Origin: Bryobacteraceae bacterium
Lineage (GTDB): Bacteria; Acidobacteriota; Terriglobia; Bryobacterales; Bryobacteraceae
Assembly (NCBI GenBank): GCA_019748195.1
Contig: JAIEPW010000034.1
Coordinates: 1 to 64,000 of the forward strand
Length of the DNA: 64,000 nt
Direction of reading: 5' to 3'
Every line of letters begins with the position of its first letter. Position 1 is the first letter of the stretch. Shown here one piece after another: positions 17,077 to 24,915 of the stretch. Under the pieces are notes generated by a model. It made no database searches. It saw only the letters and a program-made list of their open reading frames with translations, and was not told the origin of the DNA. The translations under genes were made by a program, and so were the position numbers.

Positions 17077-17318
17077 CGTGGACCTCACTGCCAAAAGCTT
17101 CATGCCCGGCATCGAACCGGCCCATGATCTGGAGACTAACGTAAGAAGTGGAATGGTGTCGGAACGTGAGCTCGCGCCGAGCAGTCGCGTCAGGATGCGT
17201 ACTGCATTCGACCGCGACTTCTACACTCGCGACGGCCTGTTCGCGCAGGATGCCACCCGGGCTCGCCGCCTACGTGGAAGGCTTACGTCTAGCGCAAGAG
17301 CTCGTGCACGCGAAGACT

Positions 17319-18560
17319 TCAGGGCAGCCACAGCACTTCGGAAATGGAGCGGGCCACGGCGCCATCCGCCGATTTGACGGCGACTTCTTTTCCATCCAGG
17401 CTCGCAACCCGAACAATTTCGTTATCGACGAACGCGACGGCCTTGCTATCGGGCGACCAAGCCGGAAAGCGTACGTACCGGGTATTGCCTTCGTAAACCT
17501 TGCGCAGACCGGTGCCATCAAGGCGGCACACCCATATGTTCGGGCCATTGGCGAAGGCGACCAGACTGCCATCGGGGCTTACCGCCGGACTATTCGGAGC
17601 GTCGAAGTTGTCGTCTATGCGGCGGAGACTCCGCAACCGATTGTCGGACACAAAAATGCCAATCGCCGCGTTCTGAGCGTTTCCGCCAGTCGCTTTTGCG
17701 CCCGAGACAACCAAGCGACCATCGGGTGTCCATGCCGGCTGGGCGTATTGTGTGCCAAGGGCGGCGATCAGCCTGCCCTGCAGATCGATCACCAGCGGCT
17801 CAAGATTGGCGTTACTGAATGCGCCCATCATGGCCGCGTCCAGGCCTTGCGGCTTCTGGCTGCCCCAATATGCGATCTGTTTTCCATCCGGAGAGAACCT
17901 GGGCGAATAGTTCTTGTTGCCATAGACCGGCACCTGACGCGAGCCAGTGCCATCTGTCGTTGTGAGCATCATCTCACCGCGATTCGTGAGGTAGACAACT
18001 TCGCCGCTCGGGCGGATATCGAAGTTGCTGGAAAGTCCGAGAGCGCGCTGCCGTCCCGCTGCGAGGTCAATCGAAAACACGCCTCCACGATTTGCGAAAT
18101 AGATCTTGCCCAGCAAACCGCCTTGCAATCCGCCTTGAGGACCTTGGTTGAGCGCGCCCTGCTGCGCCGAAGGTGGATCGAAGCTTCGGTCCGTCTTCAG
18201 CGCGCAACTGAACTGCACGCCATCGGTGCTGAACGAAAAGGAAAGTGTGCTTCCTCTTCCTTCATACCGGTTCCGCATCGCCCCCAAGAATCCGGTAAAC
18301 GTCACCTTATTGTTAGCAAATTCGTAGCTGCCCGAGTTCTGGCCGACCGTAGTCCTATACTTGCCCGCGCCGTCAATCACAAGATTTCCGATTGGAGCGG
18401 GCGAAGCCGTCACCATCGTGGTTGGCGCCATACCGGGCATCGGAAGTCCCGCCGTCACGCCAAGCAGAGTGCATGCGTATTCGCCTTTCAGCGGACTAGG
18501 GAGCGGCTCGGCTTCGAGGACCGCTATCACTGCCAGCGCTAACCACAGGTAACGCTTCAT
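17319..18560 (-). CDS. Secreted TolB/PD40-type beta-propeller protein
   Basis: An N-terminal signal peptide (MKRYLWLALAVIAVL, cleavage near EAEP) leads to a 130-residue beta-rich domain. Several PD40/WD40-like propeller blades follow, recognisable by repeated FSPDGKQIAYWG, WTPDGRLVVSG, VSPDGSLVAFANG and WSPDSKAVAFVD motifs (about 215-390). Such proteins bind partners in the periplasm. It sits within the AAA/DUF1257/DUF2997/radical-SAM group but is exported, so it is probably a passenger rather than part of that module. Confidence 0.75.
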   Translation of the reverse strand: MKRYLWLALAVIAVLEAEPLPSPLKGEYACTLLGVTAGLPMPGMAPTTMVTASPAPIGNLVIDGAGKYRTTVGQNSGSYEFANNKVTFTGFLGAMRNRYEGRGSTLSFSFSTDGVQFSCALKTDRSFDPPSAQQGALNQGPQGGLQGGLLGKIYFANRGGVFSIDLAAGRQRALGLSSNFDIRPSGEVVYLTNRGEMMLTTTDGTGSRQVPVYGNKNYSPRFSPDGKQIAYWGSQKPQGLDAAMMGAFSNANLEPLVIDLQGRLIAALGTQYAQPAWTPDGRLVVSGAKATGGNAQNAAIGIFVSDNRLRSLRRIDDNFDAPNSPAVSPDGSLVAFANGPNIWVCRLDGTGLRKVYEGNTRYVRFPAWSPDSKAVAFVDNEIVRVASLDGKEVAVKSADGAVARSISEVLWLP

Positions 18561-18736
18561 GCTACCTAGTTTACCGCCGGTCGTTTGGCTATCCTGGGCG
18601 ATTGAAATTGAAGGTCGGCTACACCACCCATGGGGGAGCCCCTACCTACGCGTGTCCTTTGCCAGCCTCCGGCACTACCGAGATTGGCTGCCACAGGGCG
18701 CGATAGCAGCGCTGAGCCTCGCCCTCGGTCTTCATC

Positions 18737-19153
18737 CTAGCGCACGGCGAACCGCAGCTGGACTTTCTGGCCCGTTGGCGTGTTGATCACCTCGCGGCCC
18801 TTGAAGACGTAGCCTTTTGCGCGGGCGACCGCCATCGTCTGCTTCTCCTTGTAAGTCTGCGTGACGCGCCCTAGCCAAGCTACGCCAAGCCCATGGTGGT
18901 TGCGATCCATGTCGTCGATGACGGCCTGATAGACGCCCGAGGCATCGCGCACGAACCCAATGTCAGCCAAAGAGCCTTTCAGTTGCGCGCTCGGGATCAC
19001 GATTTGCGCTTTCTCCCGCCAAACTGCACCGCCGTAGCCGAGCAGCGTCTGCCCGTTCCAATCAACGACTGGCTGGTAGCCAAGTTCCTGAAGGGCCTCG
19101 ACCAAATACTGGGCCTCAGTCACACTGGTACGCATCTCTTCGAATTTGGACAT
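18737..19153 (-). CDS. DUF1257 (Ycf35-like) protein
   Basis: Matches the DUF1257 pattern: an opening SKFEEMRTSVTEAQYLVEALQELGY, then VVIPSAQLKGSLADIGF-type strands, a DRNHHGLGVAWLGRVTQTY segment (about 83-103) and a C-terminal basic helix. At 138 residues it is near the family's usual size (Ycf35 of plastids and cyanobacteria). ATG at 19153 is preceded by GGAGA. It is on the same strand as the AAA, DUF2997 and radical-SAM genes. The function of the family is unknown. Confidence 0.82.
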   Translation of the reverse strand: MSKFEEMRTSVTEAQYLVEALQELGYQPVVDWNGQTLLGYGGAVWREKAQIVIPSAQLKGSLADIGFVRDASGVYQAVIDDMDRNHHGLGVAWLGRVTQTYKEKQTMAVARAKGYVFKGREVINTPTGQKVQLRFAVR

Positions 19154-19340
19154 GGTCTCTCCTTAGAATTTGGCCGACCGGCGGCCGCGTCGACCGACCG
19201 TCGACAGTCGGGGCCTAACCTTGCATCTTTCTGTGACCGATGGATATGATGAGGCGCGCTAATCGAGTCCCGACGAGGGAGAGCTTCCCTACGGCGGCCG
19301 TCCGACGCGCGTCAGTGAAATCATTGCGGAGTAGATCAGC

Positions 19341-19691
19341 ATGGGTTGGTTCAGCAAGAAGAAGGAGCAGCCAGCAACGCTCAACAGTGCACGTTATCGG
19401 GGCAAGCCTCTCCTGATCCTGCTGGAGAATTACGTCCTGGATTGCATAGGCTGCTTACCCAGCCAAACAGTGGCGACGGTCACTAGCATTACCCAGCAGG
19501 TCTACGGCGGCGGTGACGATTGGAAGACAACGTTGCGTTCTACGCTGCATCTGGACGAATCGCTGGACGAGAACCTGCGGCAAATGTGGACTCACAATCA
19601 AGAGGTGGCACGGCAGGCCGGCCAGCCGCTTTCGCCAGAGGACTTTGCCCGCATGGTCGTGGATCAGAATTTCTCATCGTTGGTTGACTAA
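19341..19691 (+). CDS. Hypothetical protein (116 aa)
   Basis: A soluble protein on the plus strand inside an otherwise minus-strand cassette. It has a basic N-terminus (WFSKKKEQ), a hydrophobic helix around PLLILLENYVLDCIGCLP and an acidic C-terminal half (LHLDESLDENLRQMW). No family or motif is recognised. Codon composition matches its neighbours. It converges with the AAA ATPase gene, ending 58 bases from it. Confidence 0.5.
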   Translation: MGWFSKKKEQPATLNSARYRGKPLLILLENYVLDCIGCLPSQTVATVTSITQQVYGGGDDWKTTLRSTLHLDESLDENLRQMWTHNQEVARQAGQPLSPEDFARMVVDQNFSSLVD

Positions 19692-19748
19692 AGCAGGTGG
19701 AAGACTCGTCCACGCCAAGCTCGAATGCGGCGGTGACAGCGGTTGTTC

Positions 19749-21275
19749 TCACTCCAAATCGCGGAGGGCCCGCTTGCCCAAGCCCACCAGTTCCGGTTTT
19801 GCGTCCGCCGTGTAAACGCCCGAACGCGATGCGCTCAGGAAGCGGCCGGACGCCTGCCGCCGCAGCGACTCGATCTGATCCGCCGCCGATTTCGCGACCG
19901 GGACGATGTAGTTGGCCGACTCCTTCAACGACAACCCGAGCCGCCAGGCTTTGCGGACGCACTCTTTGATCTCCGCACCGGTCCAGCCGTCGTCGCTGGA
20001 TCGATCGCGGTCTTCGACTTGCCACTTGTCCAGGTAGATGCGCCAGATCGCCTCACGCTCCTCTGCGTCGGGTAGATCGAAGAAGAACGTGCCCAGCGTG
20101 AACCGCCTCCGCAACTCGGGCGGCAGGCTCGTGATCGAGTTGCAAGTCGCGATCCAGAGACTGCGGCCTTGCGAGATCGCATCGACGACTTGCAGGGCTG
20201 AGCGGAGCCGCTCGCCAGAGCCGCCAACCAGCGAACTTTGCATTGCCGCGAGGTCGAACGCGATGGTCGGAATTCCCGCGGTGTTGCCAGCGGCCTTCCC
20301 GATCATCGACTTCGCGCAGCCCGGCGGTCCGAGGAGAAGTGATCCATCCGCGCCGCGGTCCTGCATCCAGGTCAGCATTGTGCCGGTCATCTCGGTCTTG
20401 ACGCCGGAGAGATCCGTGCCCGTGCCGGCGAACGCTTTCTCGATCTCGTCCACGAACACAACCACGCGCGGCGCTTCTTTGCCGTTCACTACCGCGCGCA
20501 GGAACTGCTTGATGTTCGCGCAGCCTCCGACATCGGCGAAAGTCTCGCCGCCGCGCCAGATGTCGAGTCCCGGCGCCTGCTCGACGGCCTGCCGCTTGCG
20601 CTCCCAGAGTTGTTCAACGTCCAGCCCCTTCTTCGACAGTGACATCGCCAGCACCTGCTCAGCCGGGAACGTCGCGAGCCCGATCAAGGCGTCCACCGCA
20701 CTCGTCACCGCGGCATCGTCCGGTAGCGGCAACTCGGCCGATTCGAACGTTTCGCGAACCAGCGTTTCGAGGTCGGGCGCCGCAGGCAAGGGTTGATCGA
20801 TCACCATCACGTCGCTTTGGAGTTCCACGGGCAGCACAGCGCCCGGCGTCGTGACCAGGATCAGAGTCTGGCCGCCCGCCTTGAACACGTCACGCAAGTT
20901 CCAGATGCCCTGGAGGATGTCCACCTGTTCCCAGAGCCGATGCGGATTGTTGACGAACACCACCGCGTCCGTGAACGCGTTGCGCTCGCCAGCGCGAGCT
21001 GCCTTGTACAGCGCACCAAGTAATTCCGCCGGTCCGAGCGTCTCGGGGTGGTCGCCCGCAACGTCGCGCACGGCGGCCTTCCCCGGCTCGTTGCGCGCGG
21101 TCAGGCCACGCAGGATATCCCAGGACAGCACCGGCGTCTCGGCCTGCTTGGGGAGACCCGCCTCTACCTGATCCAATGCGCTCATCGGATCGGCGGTTCG
21201 AATCGCCAACAAAGGCGTAGCCGACCGGCGCGCTGCTTTGAAAACACGTTGAAAGTCATCGTGGGTGTGAGCCAT
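19749..21275 (-). CDS. Ycf46-like AAA+ ATPase with Walker B ahead of Walker A
   Basis: The N-terminal 240 residues resemble the Ycf46 N-domain (LLAIRTADP, VVFVNNPHRLW, LILVTTPG). The AAA region is unusual in order. FADVGGCANIKQFL (about 246-259) leads directly to a Walker-B-like VVVFVDEIEKAF (DEIE at 276-279). Only then come Walker A, LLLGPPGCAKS (GPPGCAKS at 316-323), GSGERLR (352-358), a sensor-like ATCNS (376-380) and RRRF arginines (389-392). In standard AAA+ proteins Walker B follows Walker A. The ATG at 21275 was preferred since longer frames overlap the divergent gene. It probably remodels a partner in the DUF1257/DUF2997 module. Confidence 0.8.
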   Translation of the reverse strand: MAHTHDDFQRVFKAARRSATPLLAIRTADPMSALDQVEAGLPKQAETPVLSWDILRGLTARNEPGKAAVRDVAGDHPETLGPAELLGALYKAARAGERNAFTDAVVFVNNPHRLWEQVDILQGIWNLRDVFKAGGQTLILVTTPGAVLPVELQSDVMVIDQPLPAAPDLETLVRETFESAELPLPDDAAVTSAVDALIGLATFPAEQVLAMSLSKKGLDVEQLWERKRQAVEQAPGLDIWRGGETFADVGGCANIKQFLRAVVNGKEAPRVVVFVDEIEKAFAGTGTDLSGVKTEMTGTMLTWMQDRGADGSLLLGPPGCAKSMIGKAAGNTAGIPTIAFDLAAMQSSLVGGSGERLRSALQVVDAISQGRSLWIATCNSITSLPPELRRRFTLGTFFFDLPDAEEREAIWRIYLDKWQVEDRDRSSDDGWTGAEIKECVRKAWRLGLSLKESANYIVPVAKSAADQIESLRRQASGRFLSASRSGVYTADAKPELVGLGKRALRDLE

Positions 21276-21296
21276 AGTGATTGAGAGCCTACTTGC

Positions 21297-21731
21297 ATGA
21301 TCAGTGTGACTGGGGAACCGGACCTGGTCCGGAGAATCAAAGCGAGGGTCAACGGGTCCGAATCGTTCGCGGATGTTGAGGGCTGGGAATCCGTGCCTGA
21401 CGATCCGGACAGCGTCGTTCTTCGCCTCACCATCGAGGGGATGATGCACGAAGCGTCGTCGGATCGGGGCTACTTTCACGCACTATGCGAAGTCCGCCGC
21501 CAGCTTGAACCGAAGGAAATCTTTCTGATCTGTTTTGGGACAGACAAATACGTTTACCCGTCGCCGATGCAGGAATCGATGGGGGCGGCCGAACTGGCGT
21601 ACCGAACCACGTTGGGGAAGCCTGCGCTTACCGCGGACATCGTGAACATCTTCGACGAAGATCCAGCCTGCAATCCCTCGACTATTGAGGACCAGGAATA
21701 TTTCCATCAATCGTGGTTGGCCAGCTTGTAG
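21297..21731 (+). CDS. Hypothetical protein (144 aa), divergent from the AAA gene
   Basis: Starts only 21 bases from the start of the divergent AAA gene, so their regulatory sequences overlap. The protein is soluble and acidic with alternating strands (VVLRLTIEGMM, EIFLICFGTDKYV). Its C-terminal half holds a pattern of conserved-looking aromatic residues (YVYPSPMQESMG, DQEYFHQSWL). No family recognised. It may be an orphan immunity-type protein, but this is only a resemblance in style. Confidence 0.55.
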   Translation: MISVTGEPDLVRRIKARVNGSESFADVEGWESVPDDPDSVVLRLTIEGMMHEASSDRGYFHALCEVRRQLEPKEIFLICFGTDKYVYPSPMQESMGAAELAYRTTLGKPALTADIVNIFDEDPACNPSTIEDQEYFHQSWLASL

Positions 21732-21760
21732 AAGCGCTCCTCCGACCTGGACAAAGAGAT

Positions 21761-22291
21761 TCAGATAGCGCGATATGCAGCCATGCCAAAGATCACGGCA
21801 TTGTAGGCGATGTGGGCGATTGTGCAAGGAACCGTCGAGCCGCTGCTGAGTCGAAGCCAGCCGTAGAGGCAGCCCATCGCAAAGATGCTCGCGATCTGGG
21901 TTGAGGTGATAGCCGGCTTGACCAGGTGCCCCGCGGCAAACATCGCCGCGAGGATGACCACTGTGATCCATCCGGACCTCGGCACCTTCCATCGCAGCAA
22001 CAACGCCGCCAGCAGTGTAAACGCGTAGCCCCGAAAGATCAATTCCTCGACCACCGGGCCAAGCGTGACGCCCATCCAGACGTCCGCGAATCGCGGTAGC
22101 GCGTCAACCCTGTAGTTCCCGAAGAGCGCCGAGAAGGCCAGCGCAGCCGCAACGGAAATCGCTGTGCCAACCAGAATCGGCTGGGCTGGAGTCGGCCGCC
22201 AAGCGAGGAATTCCAGCCCGTGCGAGTTCAGCTTGCCCCGCGCCATCCACAGCGCCCAAAGAGCAACGAGTGTGATTGCTATGCCCGGCAT
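21761..22291 (-). CDS. CPBP-family intramembrane metalloprotease
   Basis: CPBP (CAAX/Abi) proteins are multi-pass membrane proteases. The four motifs are visible: EELIFRGY with Glu82, Glu83 and Arg87; a His in AAGHL (His122); and HIAYN with His160 and Asn164. About six hydrophobic segments surround them. At 176 residues it is short but intact. The ATG at 22291, with GGGAG upstream, is favoured; a GTG at 22354 would overlap the previous gene. Possible roles include bacteriocin self-immunity; the substrate is unknown. Confidence 0.85.
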   Translation of the reverse strand: MPGIAITLVALWALWMARGKLNSHGLEFLAWRPTPAQPILVGTAISVAAALAFSALFGNYRVDALPRFADVWMGVTLGPVVEELIFRGYAFTLLAALLLRWKVPRSGWITVVILAAMFAAGHLVKPAITSTQIASIFAMGCLYGWLRLSSGSTVPCTIAHIAYNAVIFGMAAYRAI

Positions 22292-22338
22292 GGCAGACTC
22301 CCGCACTTCGAATTGTCGCTGAAGAATGGTCGGCCCGC

Positions 22339-23043
22339 TTACCCCCACCGCCACATGTGAACAACGTTGCCTTGATAAGAGATTCTTTTGAGGATCGCCG
22401 CCAGCCGATAGTCAACGGTCACTTTGTTATCGTCGTATCCACCCTCGGTTTGGTCTCCGCCGCCGTAGAACGCACTTGAGGCGCGTTTGCCGAAGAGCGA
22501 GCACGCCTGCTCCACGAGTTCCTCAGTCGCGGCCTCTTGCAGAAGGAGCTTCCGATACGTGGAGTAGGTATCGACGGCGAGTTGACTTCTGTTTATTTTG
22601 CGCAACTGGTCGAGAGCCTTGCCCCAACTCGCCTCATCCCATTCTCCGTGGAGACCGGATGCAAGCAACCAGTCCAACTGGCTGTCCGCGCGGAGTTCGT
22701 CTCGCGGAGACCCTGCAAGCACCGGTTCCTCATTCAGCAGGAACGCGACAATCGCGGCGTATTGAATCGGGAGATCATCAGCGCCAATCCTCAGCCCCGA
22801 CGCCTGGAGTACGCCGATGCCCTCGCGCAACACTCGAAGAGCGTTGGCCATCGGTTGCATGGGGGAGGCAAAGTCGATCCTCCAACTGATGAGTCCCTCC
22901 ATCAGGTACCCCTTGAATGCCAACTGGATATTCAGCAAGGAGAGATATTGATCCGACGCAACCTGCGGTGTCTGCAGTGCGAGCAAGCTGTCTTCGGCAC
23001 TTTGCCGGTGAAAGGCAACCATCTGTTCAGGGGTCATCGCCAT
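22339..23043 (-). CDS. Hypothetical protein (234 aa)
   Basis: A soluble, helical protein beginning MAMTPEQMVAFHRQSAEDS and rich in Leu/Ala helices through residue 200. A short segment YGGGDQTEGGYDDNK interrupts near the end and the chain closes with HMWRWG. No known domain is recognised. The style (helical repeats, nearby toxin-antitoxin and immunity genes) is like contact-toxin immunity proteins but there is no specific match. Its stop lies 48 bases before the CPBP start. Confidence 0.55.
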   Translation of the reverse strand: MAMTPEQMVAFHRQSAEDSLLALQTPQVASDQYLSLLNIQLAFKGYLMEGLISWRIDFASPMQPMANALRVLREGIGVLQASGLRIGADDLPIQYAAIVAFLLNEEPVLAGSPRDELRADSQLDWLLASGLHGEWDEASWGKALDQLRKINRSQLAVDTYSTYRKLLLQEAATEELVEQACSLFGKRASSAFYGGGDQTEGGYDDNKVTVDYRLAAILKRISYQGNVVHMWRWG

Positions 23044-23077
23044 AGGGCTTCTCTAGGATCACAGGATCTCGGGCCAA

Positions 23078-23604
23078 ATGGAGGAGACCCCGCACGCGTA
23101 TCGCGGTGGACCCTACTGGCTGTTGGCAGCCGGATCGCTAGGCAAGTTGGTCGAGCATGCATGGACTGTCCTAGGATTCCTGGGACTGGTCGCGCTTTTT
23201 CCGCCCGTGACATTGCCGCAACTGCCGGTGGTGTTGCCTTGGCGGTACCCATGGATCAGCTTCGCCTCCTGGGAAGTGGCCTTTCTTGTCGTGCTCTTCT
23301 CGGTCACCACCTTCTTCATGCCGTCGGCCTTCGTGCAAGTGGCTCTGGCAGGAAGCTACCGGGCTGCTTACCGCGCCCCGGCCGTGCTGACATTTCCACT
23401 TCGTCATGCAAGGCTCTATCTGGAGGCTTGGGTGATTTCTCTAGCGGCGGCGCGTGCGCAGTGCTCTCGGGCCCCTTCGCCCCGTGGGGCCTCGCCTGGT
23501 CGTATCTCGTCATTCTTTACCTGTTCAATGACGCACTGATCCAATCTCGGTGGCCGGGCGTCGCGGAGCGATACGCTCGTGCTCACCCGTGCATCCGAGA
23601 TTGA
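23078..23604 (+). pseudogene. Membrane protein gene, probably frameshifted
   Basis: The first reading frame (ATG 23078, stop 23539) encodes three hydrophobic segments but degenerates into a Ser/Arg/Ala-rich tail after YLEAWV, near base 23430. From about there, the frame shifted back by one continues plausibly: a hydrophobic helix LAWSYLVILYLFNDALI and a short soluble end YARAHPC, stopping at 23604. The simplest reading is a single-base indel near 23430-23450, either a real mutation or a sequence error. The intact protein would have about 175 residues and four membrane segments. No family recognised. Confidence 0.5.
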
Positions 23605-23722
23605 GAGCTGTTCTTGCCGTCGCCCCGGTTTGAGTCCGAGCGCATAGACTGTCGAATGAGCATGTTCCCGTGGGCTAGGTGCGCCGATACATTCTCAGGA
23701 CTTGACCCTTAGGGATTTGGCC

Positions 23723-24115
23723 ATGCAGCTACCAGACGAAGCCATTGCAGCAGCCGAGAACGGCGACTTGAGCCGGGCTATCAGAGTCGTGCAGGATCAA
23801 ACCGGGCTTCGCTACGAGTCTGCCGAAAATGCGGTAGAGACTTATCTGCCCGAGAAGGGTAACCCACTGGTTGAGTTGCCCCCGGACGCCATCCAGTATC
23901 TACTTGCGGGACGAAAGGCCCGCGCCGTTCTGTTGATTCAATGGCGCTTCGGCATTGAACGGGATCAGGCGGAACGGCTCGCTGCCAACTGGAGGGCGCC
24001 ATCGGGCGAGACTGCGGACGACCTGGCCCGTCAGCGGCTGCAAATGGTTACTGTGGCGTTTGTGCTTGTGGCCGCGCTGTTCGTGCTAATCTCCGCCACC
24101 ATCGGCAGAGCCTGA
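23723..24115 (+). CDS. Hypothetical protein with C-terminal membrane anchor
   Basis: The ATG at 23723 follows an AGGG. The first 105 residues are soluble and contain two similar helix pairs (AIAAAENGDLSRAIRVVQDQ and AIQYLLAGRKARAVLLIQW, each followed by TGLRYESAENAVE or FGIERDQAERLAA). This looks like an internal repeat of a small UBA- or ribosomal L7/L12-like helical unit. The C-terminus is a single membrane helix (VTVAFVLVAALFVLISATI). Function unknown. Confidence 0.55.
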   Translation: MQLPDEAIAAAENGDLSRAIRVVQDQTGLRYESAENAVETYLPEKGNPLVELPPDAIQYLLAGRKARAVLLIQWRFGIERDQAERLAANWRAPSGETADDLARQRLQMVTVAFVLVAALFVLISATIGRA

Positions 24116-24137
24116 TAGCCGAGTCCGAAGCGCCACG

Positions 24138-24887
24138 CTATCGGACGCGAACGTGACTGCCTCGTACCAGCCGTGCTCCCTCGGTCAGTTTCCCGCTATC
24201 GAAGCCAGCCCGCACCGCCGAAGTGTTGATCTGCCAGTCAGATCCCGCGAGCAATGACTCCAGTCGGTGGCGCGTGTTTCCGGCCGGCAACTGCTTGGCA
24301 ATCTCCTCAATCTCGGTTTTAGAGAAGGTCAACTGCCGCTCCCAAAAACACTTTGGCACCTTCAGCGGATCGTCAATCACCAGTGACGGGCTGCTGTTCG
24401 CCTGCATCCCGATGCTGGACTTCTCACCTTCGAGCTTCTTCAGCCCGCGCGACATCATGAATGCGAGCAGCATGGACCGCAGGCGATTGACTCTCGCTTC
24501 GGCGGACTTCTTGCGTGCAGTCAAGCGCTCGGCTTCCTTGCCGCAGATGGCGGCGATGGACTCTTGCCAGCGCCAGTAGCCAGCTATTCGGTCCACCTTG
24601 CCGTGCCAGGCTTCGATGTAGTCGTTGATCTCCTGGATCAGTTCGTCCGGCACTGCGCCGGGCGCCTCCTCGGCTTCTTCGGCGCGGTCCATGAGGTCGA
24701 TCAGACGGTCATCGAGCTCGAAGAGCGACCGTGGATCGCGCGGCGTGCGTTTCAACAGGCGGGAGCGGAGCGCGTCCACGATGTCGGCCGCGCGGTCATC
24801 GCTCGATTCGCGCAGCGCGGCGACAAGGCGCTCGGCCAAGTCGAGGGTAGACTCCTGCGGGGCAGCAATTACGAGCGCGGCGGCCAT
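24138..24887 (-). CDS. Siphovirus Gp157-like protein
   Basis: The family, found in phages and plasmids, is linked to phage DNA replication or resistance. The middle of the protein has the family layout: a long acidic helix (LFELDDRLIDLMDRAEEAEE), then KVDRIAGYWRWQESI, a KEAERLTARKKSAEARVNRLR coiled coil and a MMSRGLKKLEGEKSSIGM segment followed by VIDDPLKVP. The ATG at 24887 avoids overlap with the helicase gene that ends 29 bases upstream. The same strand and spacing suggest it is co-expressed with that helicase. Confidence 0.75.
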   Translation of the reverse strand: MAAALVIAAPQESTLDLAERLVAALRESSDDRAADIVDALRSRLLKRTPRDPRSLFELDDRLIDLMDRAEEAEEAPGAVPDELIQEINDYIEAWHGKVDRIAGYWRWQESIAAICGKEAERLTARKKSAEARVNRLRSMLLAFMMSRGLKKLEGEKSSIGMQANSSPSLVIDDPLKVPKCFWERQLTFSKTEIEEIAKQLPAGNTRHRLESLLAGSDWQINTSAVRAGFDSGKLTEGARLVRGSHVRVR

Positions 24888-24915
24888 GGCACACCTCCAG
24901 ATTGTTCGCCGATTG

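Noticed and set aside
17148-18542. Long plus-strand open frame opposite the PD40 gene
   Set aside because: Arg/Ala/His-rich composition and no motif, while the minus strand has a signal peptide and repeated propeller blades.
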